This document shows positions 16,893 to 25,599 of a stretch of 64,000 bases of DNA, piece after piece. The notes beneath the pieces were generated by a model. The model was not told the DNA's origin, searched no databases, and was given only the letters and a program-made list of their open reading frames with translations. Numbering within the stretch: the stretch's first letter is position 1; every line of letters begins with the position of its first letter. A program made the position numbers and the translations under genes. This DNA is from Bradyrhizobium sp. BRP22 (GTDB lineage Bacteria > Pseudomonadota > Alphaproteobacteria > Rhizobiales > Xanthobacteraceae): positions 310,001 through 374,000 of the forward strand of contig NZ_JADYVX010000002.1 of assembly GCF_020194175.1 (NCBI RefSeq). The letters run 5' to 3'.

Positions 16893-17849
16893 TCAGCCTT
16901 TCTGTGCAGGCCGCTTCCCGGCGCGCGAACGCGGCGATTCAATGCCCGGGATGGAGCCGATCTCGCTGGCGAGAAAATCGATCAAGAGTCGAACGCGCGC
17001 GATGCCCGCGCGCTCCGGCACGACCAGCATGTTCAGCGGGACGGGTGACGGCCTATAGCGCCGCAGGATCTCTGTCAGTCGACCGGCCTTCAAGAGGTCG
17101 TCCACCAGCCATCGATGCGCAGGCGCGATGCCGCGGCCGGCGACCATCGCCTCGCGCGCGGCAAGACCGTGGTCGACGCGAAGCCGTCCGCCGAACGCAA
17201 CTGTGTGGCGCTCGCCGCGCGGCCCCTCCAGGTCCAGCATGTCGCTGCCTGCGATGTTCGACATCCGGATGCCCTGGTGCTGCGCGAGATCCTGCGGGAC
17301 AGAGGGCGTCCCGTGCGAGTCGAGATAAGCGGGCGCGGCCACCATCAGACGCCGCGATTGGCCGAGCGGGCGCAGCTTCATCGAGCTGTCCGTCAGCGGT
17401 CCCAAGCGCAACGCGATGTCGACGCCTTCGCGGACAAGGTCGACGCGCTCGTCGGTAAGGCTGAGATCGATCGCAATATCGGGATAGCGATCCTGAAATG
17501 CGAAGATCAATCGGCTGATGTGCAGGACGCCGATCGCCGCCGTGCAGGAGATCCGGATCGTGCCGGCCGGCTGTCCGCGCGTGCCGCGGGCCTCGTCGCC
17601 GGCCTGCTCCACCAGCCGCAGGATCTGGATGCAGTTGGCATAATAGCGGCCGCCCTCGTCGGTCATCGTCACGCGCCGCGTGGTGCGCGACAGCAAGGGT
17701 ACCCCGACGGCCTCCTCGAGTTCGCGCAAATGACGCGTGATGGTGGACTGCCCGACGCCGAGTTCGCGCGCCACCGCCGACAGGCTGCCGCGCTCGGCGA
17801 CGCGGACGAAGCTGCGCATCCGCTCCAGCGTGATATCGGATTTATCCAT
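16893..17849 (-). CDS. LysR-family transcriptional regulator
   Basis: 318 residues from the ATG at 17849 (MDKSDITLERMRSF). N-terminal helix-turn-helix MRSFVRVAERGSLSAVARELGVGQSTITRHLRELEEAVG and a substrate-binding domain (GTIRISCTAAIGVLHISRLI, REGVDIALRLGPL). It diverges from the quinone-reductase-like gene at 17941, with an inverted repeat in the shared promoter that fits a LysR box. It likely regulates itself and that gene. Confidence 0.88.
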   Translation of the reverse strand: MDKSDITLERMRSFVRVAERGSLSAVARELGVGQSTITRHLRELEEAVGVPLLSRTTRRVTMTDEGGRYYANCIQILRLVEQAGDEARGTRGQPAGTIRISCTAAIGVLHISRLIFAFQDRYPDIAIDLSLTDERVDLVREGVDIALRLGPLTDSSMKLRPLGQSRRLMVAAPAYLDSHGTPSVPQDLAQHQGIRMSNIAGSDMLDLEGPRGERHTVAFGGRLRVDHGLAAREAMVAGRGIAPAHRWLVDDLLKAGRLTEILRRYRPSPVPLNMLVVPERAGIARVRLLIDFLASEIGSIPGIESPRSRAGKRPAQKG

Positions 17850-17860
17850 TATTCGGCACA

Positions 17861-17880
17861 ATCTTATGCATTGCTAAGAT
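17861..17880. promoter_or_regulatory. LysR-type T-N11-A inverted repeat
   Basis: ATCTTA (17861-17866) and TAAGAT (17875-17880) are exact reverse complements with an 8-base spacer. The site contains the T-N11-A pattern of LysR boxes and lies 12 bases from the LysR start and 61 bases from the divergent oxidoreductase start. Confidence 0.6.
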
Positions 17881-17940
17881 GTAGTGGATCGGCCCGGGAT
17901 CGTCTAGCTGAGGGGCAGTTTCCGCAGGGATTATCGACCG

Positions 17941-18786
17941 ATGAACGTGCTGCTTGTTTTCGCCCACCCCGAACCGCGTTCGCTCAACGGCGCGCTGCGC
18001 GATGTTGCCGTCGCCGAGCTGACAGCCCAGGGCCACGACGTGCTGATATCGGATCTCTATGCGCAGAATTGGAAGTCGGAAATCGATCGTGCCGACTTCC
18101 CCGCACTGGCGAAGGATGCGCGCCTCAAGCCCGGCGCCGCCTCGAGCGAAGCCTTCGCCGCGGGCACGCTGACTGACGACGTCAAGGCAGAGCAGGAGAA
18201 GCTGTTATCGGCCGACGTCCTGATCCTGCAGTTTCCGCTTTGGTGGTACACGATGCCTGCGATCCTGAAAGGCTGGGTTGATCGCGTCTATGCTTATGGT
18301 TTTGCCTATGGCGTCGGCGAGCATAGCGACCGTCATTGGGGCGACCGTTTCGGCGAAGGCACGCTGGCGGGCAAGCGCGCGATGCTGATCGTGACCACCG
18401 GCGGCTGGGAGCAGCACTATTCGCCGCGCGGCATCAATGGACCTATCGATGACCTCCTGTTTCCGATCAATCACGGCATCCTCTATTACCCGGGCTACGA
18501 CGTGCTGCCACCCTTCGTGGCCTACCGGGTCGACCAGCTCGACGAGAAGGGCTTCGATCTCATCGCCGACCGCCTGCGGATGCGGATGCGGACATTGGCG
18601 ACAACGCCACCGATTCCGTATCGACAGCAGAACGGCGGCGACTACCTGATCCCGAGCCTCCAGCTTCGGCCTGAACTCGGCGATCCCGGCGTGACGGGAT
18701 TTGGGCTGCATGTGGATTGCAGCGCGAACCGCCTGTCGACAACAGCCGATATTCTGCCGATGGCCCGATCGCGCCAACCAACTTGA
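17941..18786 (+). CDS. NAD(P)H:quinone oxidoreductase-like flavoprotein
   Basis: 281 residues with a flavodoxin-like fold of the NQO1/MdaB type. NVLLVFAHPEPRSLNGALRD is the FMN/FAD phosphate-binding start, LILQFPLWWYTMPAILKGWVDRVYAYGFAYG is the conserved core, and LIVTTGGWEQHYSPRG forms the flavin loop. The C-terminal 60 residues are longer than in short family members. The enzyme would reduce quinones or nitro compounds by two electrons in the cytosol. The divergent LysR gene is its probable regulator. Confidence 0.85.
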   Translation: MNVLLVFAHPEPRSLNGALRDVAVAELTAQGHDVLISDLYAQNWKSEIDRADFPALAKDARLKPGAASSEAFAAGTLTDDVKAEQEKLLSADVLILQFPLWWYTMPAILKGWVDRVYAYGFAYGVGEHSDRHWGDRFGEGTLAGKRAMLIVTTGGWEQHYSPRGINGPIDDLLFPINHGILYYPGYDVLPPFVAYRVDQLDEKGFDLIADRLRMRMRTLATTPPIPYRQQNGGDYLIPSLQLRPELGDPGVTGFGLHVDCSANRLSTTADILPMARSRQPT

Positions 18787-18819
18787 CGTCGCCACCTCCC
18801 GAGGACCTCGAGTTCCTCA

Positions 18820-19380
18820 TCACACCACTTCGAGCGGCACGAACGGTCCGTCCGGCAAGCGCACGACGATGGCGTCGTCCGGCCGCACCTCGCCGCCTTC
18901 GATGACGATGCCCATCACGCCACCTTTGCGAACCAGCTTGCCGTCGACGCGCGCGCTGATCTCGCGCAGCATTCCCGGCTGAAACGTGTCGATCTGCACG
19001 CAACAACTGCGCAAGCCCGTGATCTCGATGATCGCCTCGTGCCCGATATGCAGGCGCGTGCCCACGGGCAGCGCCATCAGATCGATCCCGCGCGTGGAGA
19101 TGTTCTCGCCGAGGTCGCCGGGCTGCACGACGAAGCCCTTGCGGGTCAGATCGTCGATGAGTTCCGCTTGGATGAGGTGGACCTGCCGCAGGTTTGGCCG
19201 CGTCGGATCGCGCGCCGCATCGAAGCGGTGCTTGACCAGCGTCCCACAATGCGCGTCGCCCTCGACGCCGAGGCCTTTGCGCAGCACGACGACGTCCTGC
19301 CGATCTTTAGTGAAACTATGCGTGCCGCTGAGAAAAACACCGAGCACGAAAGGCGTTTGTTGTTGGGTCAAACCAGGCAT
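18820..19380 (-). CDS. MOSC domain protein
   Basis: 186 residues. The MOSC beta-barrel is visible through GVFLSGTHSFTKD, GLGVEGDAHCG, PNLRQVHLIQAELIDDL, VQPGDLGENISTRGIDLMALPVGTRLHIG and the conserved-Cys region ITGLRSCCVQID. MOSC proteins resemble the molybdenum-cofactor sulfurase C-terminus and carry Mo or sulfur for oxidoreductases. It is convergent with the quinone reductase. The partner enzyme is not identifiable, although an orphan CoxL-type molybdoenzyme subunit occurs at 54471. Confidence 0.85.
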   Translation of the reverse strand: MPGLTQQQTPFVLGVFLSGTHSFTKDRQDVVVLRKGLGVEGDAHCGTLVKHRFDAARDPTRPNLRQVHLIQAELIDDLTRKGFVVQPGDLGENISTRGIDLMALPVGTRLHIGHEAIIEITGLRSCCVQIDTFQPGMLREISARVDGKLVRKGGVMGIVIEGGEVRPDDAIVVRLPDGPFVPLEVV

Positions 19381-19516
19381 GGCACAAACTCCCGTTGTGC
19401 TGATATGCGTTGGTTGACGTTAACGCCTACGCGGCAAGCTCCATGAGCAAGCCGTCTGTTCCATGTCTTTCACGCCGGGACCGAATTGGCAAGCCCAACT
19501 ATGAGGCAAGAGAAGT

Positions 19517-19867
19517 CTAACCCGGCTTGCCGTCCTCGAGGCTTACGATCACGGCGGCGTTGGCGATGATGATGGCATCGCTGCCCTGCTCGGCTGGAAT
19601 CTCGAGGCCGCCCCTGACAGCGCTGACGCTCACCGTGCCATAGGGAAGTTCCTTTGCGACAGCAGCAGTATCGACCGCGTCCGGATTCGGCACGCCGATA
19701 GTGACATCGACGAACATGTCGTTGGCAGTCTTGCCGAGCATGCGGAAAAAGCCGAGGCTTGAATGACGGATCGCATCCGAGACCGCGCGCCTGGCCGCCT
19801 TGGTAGCGTCCTTGCCGTGAACATCGACGCCCATGCCCATCTCGGTGATACAGCGAACACGTGCCAT
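19517..19867 (-). CDS. Lin0512-family conserved protein
   Basis: 116 residues: CITEMGMGVDVHGKDATKAARRAVSDAIRHSSL, DMFVDVTIGVPNPDAVDTAAVAKELPYG and a Gly-rich end. This is the Lin0512 family, about 115 residues long and of unknown function, found singly in many bacteria. No signal peptide. It stands alone, 136 bases from the MOSC gene on the same strand, so co-transcription is possible but unproved. Confidence 0.75.
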   Translation of the reverse strand: MARVRCITEMGMGVDVHGKDATKAARRAVSDAIRHSSLGFFRMLGKTANDMFVDVTIGVPNPDAVDTAAVAKELPYGTVSVSAVRGGLEIPAEQGSDAIIIANAAVIVSLEDGKPG

Positions 19868-20133
19868 TGAATTTCCTGTCAGTTCCGGTTGCAGGGACTA
19901 AGTCGTAGCCCAAAGTTTCCACAGACACATATCAATTCATGGGGCCGCTCATAAGCGCAAGTGCTCCTGGAGCAGCCCTGCCAACGACGATCGCAGAGAT
20001 TGATCCGATCTCGTTCGCCGATATCAACCTGGAGCCGGTCAGTTCTGGAACCTGTGTCGCCGGCATTGGTTTTCACCGGATATTGCCGCCCCCTTAGAGG
20101 GTTTGGCGCATGATCGACAAGACGGAGACGTCT

Positions 20134-21075
20134 ATGACGAAGTACGTGGAAACTCCGCATCTGAACATCGCCTATGAGGAAGCGGGAGATCCGCGAGGAT
20201 CGCCTGTGGTACTTGTCCATGGCTGGCCCGACGACGTGCACTGCTGGGACAAGGTCGCGCCTGAACTTGCCCGGCTCGGCTGCCGGGTTCTCGCGCCTTA
20301 TTTGCGCGGCTGCACGCCCACGACTTTCCGTTCCGCGGCGACGTTGAGAAGCGGCGCGATTGCGGCGTTGGGGCAAGACCTCGCGGACTTCATCGAAGGT
20401 CTCAATCTCCGCGACGCCCTCATCGTCGGTTATGACTGGGGCGCCCGGGCCGCTTATGTCGTGGGCGCAGTATTTTCCGATCGCGTCCGGGCCCTGCTCG
20501 CCATGTCCGCCGGCTACGCCACGGCCACGCCGATCGGCGATATGTCCTATGACCTGGCGAAGGCCTATTGGTACGAGTGGCTGGTCGCAACCAAGCAAGG
20601 CCGTGAAGCGATGGACAAGGACAGGCGTCGCCTCTGCCGCTATCTATGGCAGACGTGGTCCCCAGGATGGAATTTCACCGATGCGGAGTTTTCAAGCGCC
20701 GCCACGTCCTGGGACAACGACGACTGGGCTCCGATCAGCATACACGCCTACTTGCAACGCTGGGGAGAGGTGCCGGGCGCAGCTGAGCACGAGCAGCTTG
20801 AAAAGCGGCTGCGCGAGAATCCGCCGATCCAGGTCCCCACGGTGATGATGCATGGCAGTGATGATGCCGACAATCTCGCGGAGACTTCGGAAGGCAAGGA
20901 ACGCTTCTTTGCCAGCAGCTACGAGCGACGCGTCCTTCCCGGAGTCGGACACTTCATCCCGCGCGAGGCACCGGACGAGGTGATTACCGCCATTCGCCAA
21001 CTATTGTCGGATACGCCTGCGCGCGCGATGCCGCTTGCTGACGGCGAGACGGCGCGCAAGTTCGGCGTCGACTAA
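20134..21075 (+). CDS. Epoxide-hydrolase-like alpha/beta hydrolase
   Basis: 313 residues from the ATG at 20134, which has GGAG 6 bases upstream; an in-frame ATG at 20110 is an alternative. HGWPDDVHCWDKV gives the oxyanion hole, GYDWGARAAYVVGAVF contains the nucleophile Asp, and GVGHFIPREAPDEV the catalytic His. A cap domain lies between. No signal peptide, unlike the related protein at 1-972, so this copy is cytosolic. It could hydrolyse epoxides or halogenated compounds; the substrate is unknown. Confidence 0.85.
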   Translation: MTKYVETPHLNIAYEEAGDPRGSPVVLVHGWPDDVHCWDKVAPELARLGCRVLAPYLRGCTPTTFRSAATLRSGAIAALGQDLADFIEGLNLRDALIVGYDWGARAAYVVGAVFSDRVRALLAMSAGYATATPIGDMSYDLAKAYWYEWLVATKQGREAMDKDRRRLCRYLWQTWSPGWNFTDAEFSSAATSWDNDDWAPISIHAYLQRWGEVPGAAEHEQLEKRLRENPPIQVPTVMMHGSDDADNLAETSEGKERFFASSYERRVLPGVGHFIPREAPDEVITAIRQLLSDTPARAMPLADGETARKFGVD

Positions 21076-21174
21076 TCAACAATGCCATCTAAAAGGATCT
21101 GCTTCATTCCTCGGCGGCGCCTTGTCCGGCAAATCCGCGCTGCGCTCGGCCGCAACTCCTCGAGGCGCGCTTCC

Positions 21175-22041
21175 CTACATTTTCTCCGCACATGCGATCC
21201 TTTCCAGCGGGGATGATAGCAGTTGCCGACCGGTGGGCTTCACGAAGCGCTCCGCTAAATCGTCGCAGCCAGCATGCGCCGTCACGCGCCAGCCGTATGG
21301 TTCGAGGAAGCTCGCGACATCTCGGGGATCAATGCCGAACAACCAGATCTTCTGTTTCACATATCGCTCATAGAGACGCGGCTGATCGTAGAGATTCCGG
21401 CCATCGATGAAATCCTTCTGCACATAGGTAAACGCCAGCCGGCTGCCCGGCGCGGCCGTGGCCAGGAATTCGAGCGTGCTCCTGATGCCCGTCTCGCTCA
21501 GATACTGGGTCACCGCCTCCCAGATGAAGAAGGTCCGCATGGTCGGTGCATAGCCGCACGACGACAATGCAGGCTCCAGCGCTTCATGATCGAAGTCGAT
21601 CGGCACGAGGGTAACGTGCGGCGGAACCCCGCCGAACCGACGCCGGATGCCATCCTGCTTGGACCTGATATTGGCGGGCTGGTCGACTTCCCACACCGGA
21701 ATCGCAGCCAGCGATTGCAGCCTATAGGCGCGCGTATCAAAGCCGGCGCCGAGATTGACGATTGCGTCAATCTCCGGCGATGCAGCGACCACCGCATCAT
21801 CGATGAACCGCTTGCGACACATGATGCCGCTCCAGAGGCCGGGAAAGGTACGTTCGGTGACACGCACCATCCAGTCCCGGATCGGGAACGGCCGCATCGC
21901 GTGAACAAAGGCTCGCGCACCAAAGGGCAGGATCGACAGGGCGAGATCATCGGTCAGGATGCGCCGATGGCTTGGAAACCATTGTTCGATAGCGACCATG
22001 ACGGTCGGCCCTGCCCCGGTCTTTGCGGCCGCTTGCGCCAT
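21175..22041 (-). CDS. LCMT/TIGR00027-type SAM-dependent methyltransferase
   Basis: 288 residues. The SAM site is AIVNLGAGFDTRAYRLQSL with the acidic strand VWEVDQPANIRSKQ, the pattern of leucine-carboxyl-methyltransferase-like (PPM) enzymes. RTFFIWEAVTQYLSETGIRSTLEFL is the conserved C-terminal core. It methylates an unknown small molecule or protein. It begins 15 bases after the stop of the isoprenylcysteine-methyltransferase-like gene, so both lie in one minus-strand operon facing a GbsR-type regulator. Confidence 0.82.
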   Translation of the reverse strand: MAQAAAKTGAGPTVMVAIEQWFPSHRRILTDDLALSILPFGARAFVHAMRPFPIRDWMVRVTERTFPGLWSGIMCRKRFIDDAVVAASPEIDAIVNLGAGFDTRAYRLQSLAAIPVWEVDQPANIRSKQDGIRRRFGGVPPHVTLVPIDFDHEALEPALSSCGYAPTMRTFFIWEAVTQYLSETGIRSTLEFLATAAPGSRLAFTYVQKDFIDGRNLYDQPRLYERYVKQKIWLFGIDPRDVASFLEPYGWRVTAHAGCDDLAERFVKPTGRQLLSSPLERIACAEKM

Positions 22042-22056
22042 CCTCGCTGACCGACG

Positions 22057-22725
22057 CTACCACACCGCGGGGATGAACCGGTAGCGCACGCGCGCGGCAT
22101 ACTCGTCGTAACCCTTCAATTCCGCTCGCAACGCTCCCTCTTCATGCAGCGTCCGCCACGCGATGCCCAGAATGAACACCACCGACATCGCAAGACCGAT
22201 CCAGGAACCGAGCAGCAGCGGCAGACCGATGACAAGAAGCAAGGCGCTCGTATACATCGGGTGCCGGACAATGGCGTATGGTCCGGTATCGATCACCCGC
22301 TGATCCTCCTGGATCTTCACCACGGGCGCGGCAAAGGTATTTTCGTGGAAGGTCCACCACACGCCGAGCAGATAAAGCAGGGTGAGGATACCGCCAACCA
22401 CCTGCAGCCAGACCGGCACCGCGGCAAATCCCGTGCGCCCAGCATCCCACGCCATGAACATCATCCAGGCGCAGAACAGCACGATGAACAGCGTCAGCCA
22501 GATCCGGTCCCATGGCTTTTGATCGCGCTGCACCGGTGAACTCATGCGCTCGCGCAACAGGCGCGGATTGCATTTGGCGAGCCACAGGGTGATCGCAAGG
22601 CCGCCGATCACAAATTCAGCGAGGAAGGCCCAGCCTCCGGGATAAGCCAGCGTGCCGGCCGGCCACAGGATCATAGCGGCCATGATCGCGCTCCAGACCA
22701 CGATCTGAAGAGTGACTTTCACCAT
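22057..22725 (-). CDS. Isoprenylcysteine carboxyl methyltransferase (ICMT)-like membrane protein
   Basis: 222 residues with five or so membrane helices. The C-terminal ICMT signature is clear: VIDTGPYAIVRHPMYTSALLLVIGLPLLLGSWIG and the final RTLHEEGALRAELKGYDEYAARVRYRFIPAVW. Bacterial members methylate lipids or other hydrophobic acceptors with SAM at the inner membrane. It is the first gene of a two-methyltransferase operon and diverges from the GbsR-type gene, with two palindromes between. Confidence 0.85.
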   Translation of the reverse strand: MVKVTLQIVVWSAIMAAMILWPAGTLAYPGGWAFLAEFVIGGLAITLWLAKCNPRLLRERMSSPVQRDQKPWDRIWLTLFIVLFCAWMMFMAWDAGRTGFAAVPVWLQVVGGILTLLYLLGVWWTFHENTFAAPVVKIQEDQRVIDTGPYAIVRHPMYTSALLLVIGLPLLLGSWIGLAMSVVFILGIAWRTLHEEGALRAELKGYDEYAARVRYRFIPAVW

Positions 22726-22799
22726 GACATGCTCCCGGTACAGATCCGGGGTCGAAACTCAGGCGTGGCGGCCATGGCGGCTCTCCGCTCCGTCGCCCC

Positions 22800-22819
22800 A
22801 TCGTGGACAAATCCACGAT
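22800..22819. promoter_or_regulatory. Perfect 8-4-8 inverted repeat in divergent promoter
   Basis: Arms ATCGTGGA (22800-22807) and TCCACGAT (22812-22819) around CAAA. It lies between the divergent methyltransferase and GbsR-type genes and is probably an operator. Confidence 0.6.
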
Positions 22820-22826
22820 ATCCAGT

Positions 22827-22848
22827 ATATTCGGGAAATGCCGAATAT
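22827..22848. promoter_or_regulatory. Perfect 8-6-8 inverted repeat overlapping a start codon
   Basis: Arms ATATTCGG (22827-22834) and CCGAATAT (22841-22848). The ATG at 22838 lies in the spacer and the second ATG at 22847 overlaps the right arm. Binding here would repress the regulator gene directly. Confidence 0.65.
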
Positions 22849-23308
22849 GTCAAACAAAGCTCCGACTAGCGCCGAACGGCGTTTCATCGAAGACGTGGCG
22901 CGGCTGCTGGTGCCCTGGGGCGTGCCGCAGGCCGCCGCTCGCCTGTACGGCTACCTGCTGCTGTTCCCGGAGCCGGTCAGCCTCGACCACATCGCCACCG
23001 ATCTCGAGATGAGCAAGAGCACCGCCAGCGTCGCAGCACGGCTCCTGGAGAAATATACGTTGGCGCGTCGCCACGGCCAGCGCGGCAGCAAGCGTGTGCT
23101 CTATGAAGCATCCGACAATTACGAGGGCATGCTGACCGAGCAGAACCGCCTGCTAGATGCACTTGCCGAATTGCTAAAACAGGGCGCGGGCATCGCTGCC
23201 CGCGGAAGGACACGCAGTCGCATGGAGGAAATGGCCGAGTTCCACACGACGATCCGCCAGTCGATGGACGCCGCGCTGAAACGCTGGCGCGCGAGAAAGA
23301 CGCAGTAG
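22838..23308 (+). CDS. GbsR/MarR-type transcriptional regulator
   Basis: 156 residues from the ATG at 22838, or 153 from the ATG at 22847. The winged helix reads RFIEDVARLLVPWGVPQAAARLYGYLLLFPEPVSLDHIATDLEMSKSTASVAARLLEKYTLARRHGQRGSKRVLYEA, the GbsR arrangement, followed by a dimerisation helix. Ligand unknown. It is divergent from the two methyltransferase genes and convergent with the MFS gene at 23331. Two perfect palindromes sit at or just before its start. Confidence 0.82.
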   Translation: MPNMSNKAPTSAERRFIEDVARLLVPWGVPQAAARLYGYLLLFPEPVSLDHIATDLEMSKSTASVAARLLEKYTLARRHGQRGSKRVLYEASDNYEGMLTEQNRLLDALAELLKQGAGIAARGRTRSRMEEMAEFHTTIRQSMDAALKRWRARKTQ

Positions 23309-23330
23309 ATCGCCCACGTCGAATTCCTCC

Positions 23331-24551
23331 TCACGCCGGCGCGGGCGCGGTCCGAGGCTTGGCATTCGCAAACGGCCTGAACGTCAACGCGATCAGGAAG
23401 GCGCCAAGTCCGACGGCCCAGGAGCCGATGTAAAGCCAGGCGTAATTGGCGAAGGTGTCGTAGATCAAACCTCCGGCCACCGGCCCGGTCGCCATCCCGA
23501 GGCTGCCGGCCATGGCCGTTCCGCCGATCACGGTGCCCATCATCCGCAGCGGGAAATTCTCCCGCGCAAGCACGGCATAGAGCGGCATGGTGCCGGCATA
23601 GATGAAGCCGAACACCGCTGCCACGGCGTAGAACGCGGCGAGGTCACGCACGAAAGCGTAGGCGAGCGCGCCGAAGGCCTGGGCGAACAGGCCCAGGACC
23701 AGCACACGCTTGGCGCCAAAGCGGTCGCCGAGGAGGCCGAAGGCGATACGTCCGCCCATTCCCGCCAGTCCTTCGACACTGTAGATCGTGACAGCAGCGA
23801 TCATCGGTATCCCGCAGCTAATCGCGTAGCTCACCGTATGGATGATCGGCCCCGAATGCGTGGCGCAACAGAAGAAATTCGTCGCCAGCAGGACGATGAA
23901 TTGCGGCGAGCGCAGCGCCTGCGCCAGCGACATCGCCGGCTGCGTCTCGGCCTCGCCCGAAGCAGGGGCATGTTCGCGTTCGAGCGCCGGCGGGCGGCGC
24001 ACCAGGAGCGATGCGGGAATCATGATGCAGGCGACGACGATGGCAAGGATCTGAAGCGAGACTCTCCAGTCATGGATCGAGACGAGCCAGGCCGCGAGCG
24101 GCGACATCGTCATGGGCGCCATCCCCATTCCCGCCGAAACCAGTGACACGGCAAGGCTGCGATGGGTATCGAACCATCCGGTGACGCAGGCCATCATCGG
24201 CGCGAAGATCGCGGCGGTCGCACCGCCCACCATGAGGCCGAAGATGAATTGGAACGCGACCAGCGAGGAGGCAAGGCTGGCCAGCGCCAGGCTTGCCGCG
24301 AGCACGATCGATCCGGTGAGCACCACCGGCAGCGGCCCGAACCGATCGGACAAGGTTCCCCAGATCATGCTGGTCAACGCCATCGCAAGAAAGCCGATGG
24401 TCATGGCGCTGGATATGCCGGTAACCGACCAGCCGGTGTCCCGCGTGATCGGCTGGAGCAGGACCGGCAGCGAGAACATTCCGCCGATCGCAACGCAGCC
24501 CAGAAGCCCGCCGGCTCCGACAATCACCCAGCGATAGTGAGCATCCTTCAT
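23331..24551 (-). CDS. MFS transporter, monocarboxylate/OFA-like
   Basis: 406 residues from the ATG at 24551, which follows GGGAG; an upstream in-frame start at 24632 adds a tail without membrane character. Twelve hydrophobic helices, with WGTLSDRFGPLPVVLTG after helix 2 and GGRIAFGLLGDRFGAKRVLVLGLF in the second half. The pattern (WSVTGISSAMTIGFLAMAL) resembles monocarboxylate or oxalate:formate type carriers. Substrate unknown. The XRE/MmyB regulator gene lies about 100 bases upstream on the same strand. Confidence 0.85.
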   Translation of the reverse strand: MKDAHYRWVIVGAGGLLGCVAIGGMFSLPVLLQPITRDTGWSVTGISSAMTIGFLAMALTSMIWGTLSDRFGPLPVVLTGSIVLAASLALASLASSLVAFQFIFGLMVGGATAAIFAPMMACVTGWFDTHRSLAVSLVSAGMGMAPMTMSPLAAWLVSIHDWRVSLQILAIVVACIMIPASLLVRRPPALEREHAPASGEAETQPAMSLAQALRSPQFIVLLATNFFCCATHSGPIIHTVSYAISCGIPMIAAVTIYSVEGLAGMGGRIAFGLLGDRFGAKRVLVLGLFAQAFGALAYAFVRDLAAFYAVAAVFGFIYAGTMPLYAVLARENFPLRMMGTVIGGTAMAGSLGMATGPVAGGLIYDTFANYAWLYIGSWAVGLGAFLIALTFRPFANAKPRTAPAPA

Positions 24552-24657
24552 TCCGCATCTCCCTGCAGCTCTCTGGCTCCAAGACGAACGCGAGGCGCCA
24601 AAGCCGACATGCAGAGGTTCCCGCTGGCTCACTTTTTTGCGAACGGCGGCGGCAGGC

Positions 24658-25518
24658 TCATTCCCCCCTATTGTTTGATCGCGATTCGATCAGCGACCTG
24701 ACCCGCTCCGCATCCTCCGGCGTCGCCGGATTGTAGACGACCATGCCGAGATCAGGCCGGCCATCCACGGCGAAGGCGGAATATTCGAACGCGACGGGCC
24801 CAAGGATCGGATGCCGCAGACGTTTGACGCCCTCGCCGTAACCATGGACGTCGTTGGCGCGCCACAGCCGCTCGAAATCGGGACTCAGCCGGCACAGCTC
24901 TTCCACGAGCGCACCGACCTTCTCAGTTGCGCCCGCGCGCGCCGCGTCGACCCGGAATGCGCCAACCACGAACCGCGCGACGCTTTCCCAATCGAACTGC
25001 GCGGCACGGACGCGCGGATCGCCGAAGATCATGCGCAGGATGTTGCGTTGCGCCGGGGGCAGCGATCCGTAATCGGTCAACACTGCGGCTGCTGCGCGAT
25101 TCCAGGCGACGACATCCCAGGTCGCGGTCTTCACCAGCGCGGGACTGACTTCGAGCGCATCGAGCACGCGTTGCAGCCGCGGCGTCACGCCTTCGGTTGC
25201 CTGATAGCGGACTTCGGGTGGACGACCGAGGCCGAGCAGGAAGAGATGCTCGCGCTCGACCTCCGTCAGCATCAGCGCGCGGGCGATGCGATTGAGCACG
25301 TCGGCCGATGGTGCGCCGCCTCGCCCCTGTTCGAGCCACGTGTACCAGGTCGCGCTGATATTGGCGCGCTGGGCCACCTCTTCCCGCCTGAGCCCCGGAG
25401 TGCGCCGCCGTGTCCCGGACAAGCCGAACACTGCGGGATCGAGCTTGGTGCGACGGTCTTTGAGATAAGCCCCGAGCAGGTTCTCATTCGTGGCCGATAT
25501 GCTCATCCTGTTAGCCAT
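24658..25518 (-). CDS. XRE-family regulator with MmyB-like ligand-binding domain
   Basis: 286 residues from 25518, or 282 from the ATG at 25506. The helix-turn-helix [48 protein letters not shown] is typical of MmyB-type actinobacterial and proteobacterial regulators. The C-terminal MmyB-like domain has [30 protein letters not shown]. Such proteins often control a neighbouring SDR, like the divergent gene at 25600. The first ATG overlaps a TATAAT hexamer, which argues for the shorter form. Confidence 0.88.
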   Translation of the reverse strand: MANRMSISATNENLLGAYLKDRRTKLDPAVFGLSGTRRRTPGLRREEVAQRANISATWYTWLEQGRGGAPSADVLNRIARALMLTEVEREHLFLLGLGRPPEVRYQATEGVTPRLQRVLDALEVSPALVKTATWDVVAWNRAAAAVLTDYGSLPPAQRNILRMIFGDPRVRAAQFDWESVARFVVGAFRVDAARAGATEKVGALVEELCRLSPDFERLWRANDVHGYGEGVKRLRHPILGPVAFEYSAFAVDGRPDLGMVVYNPATPEDAERVRSLIESRSNNRGE

Positions 25519-25522
25519 TATA
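25517..25522 (-). promoter_or_regulatory. TATAAT -10-like hexamer at the MmyB-type gene start
   Basis: Reads TATAAT on the minus strand and overlaps the ATG at 25518. No clear -35 was found. If it is the real -10, translation must begin at 25506 on a nearly leaderless message. Confidence 0.35.
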
Positions 25523-25599
25523 CCCCGATAACATCACTACTTTACCAGGATATCGCAAACGCAGACAGTGCGCTCCGAGTTATCTGTGGAGACTTCCTC

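Noticed and set aside
24811..25599. Long upstream extension of the SDR frame at 25600
   Set aside because: This part is antisense to the MmyB-type regulator and lacks SDR homology; the Rossmann start begins at 25600.
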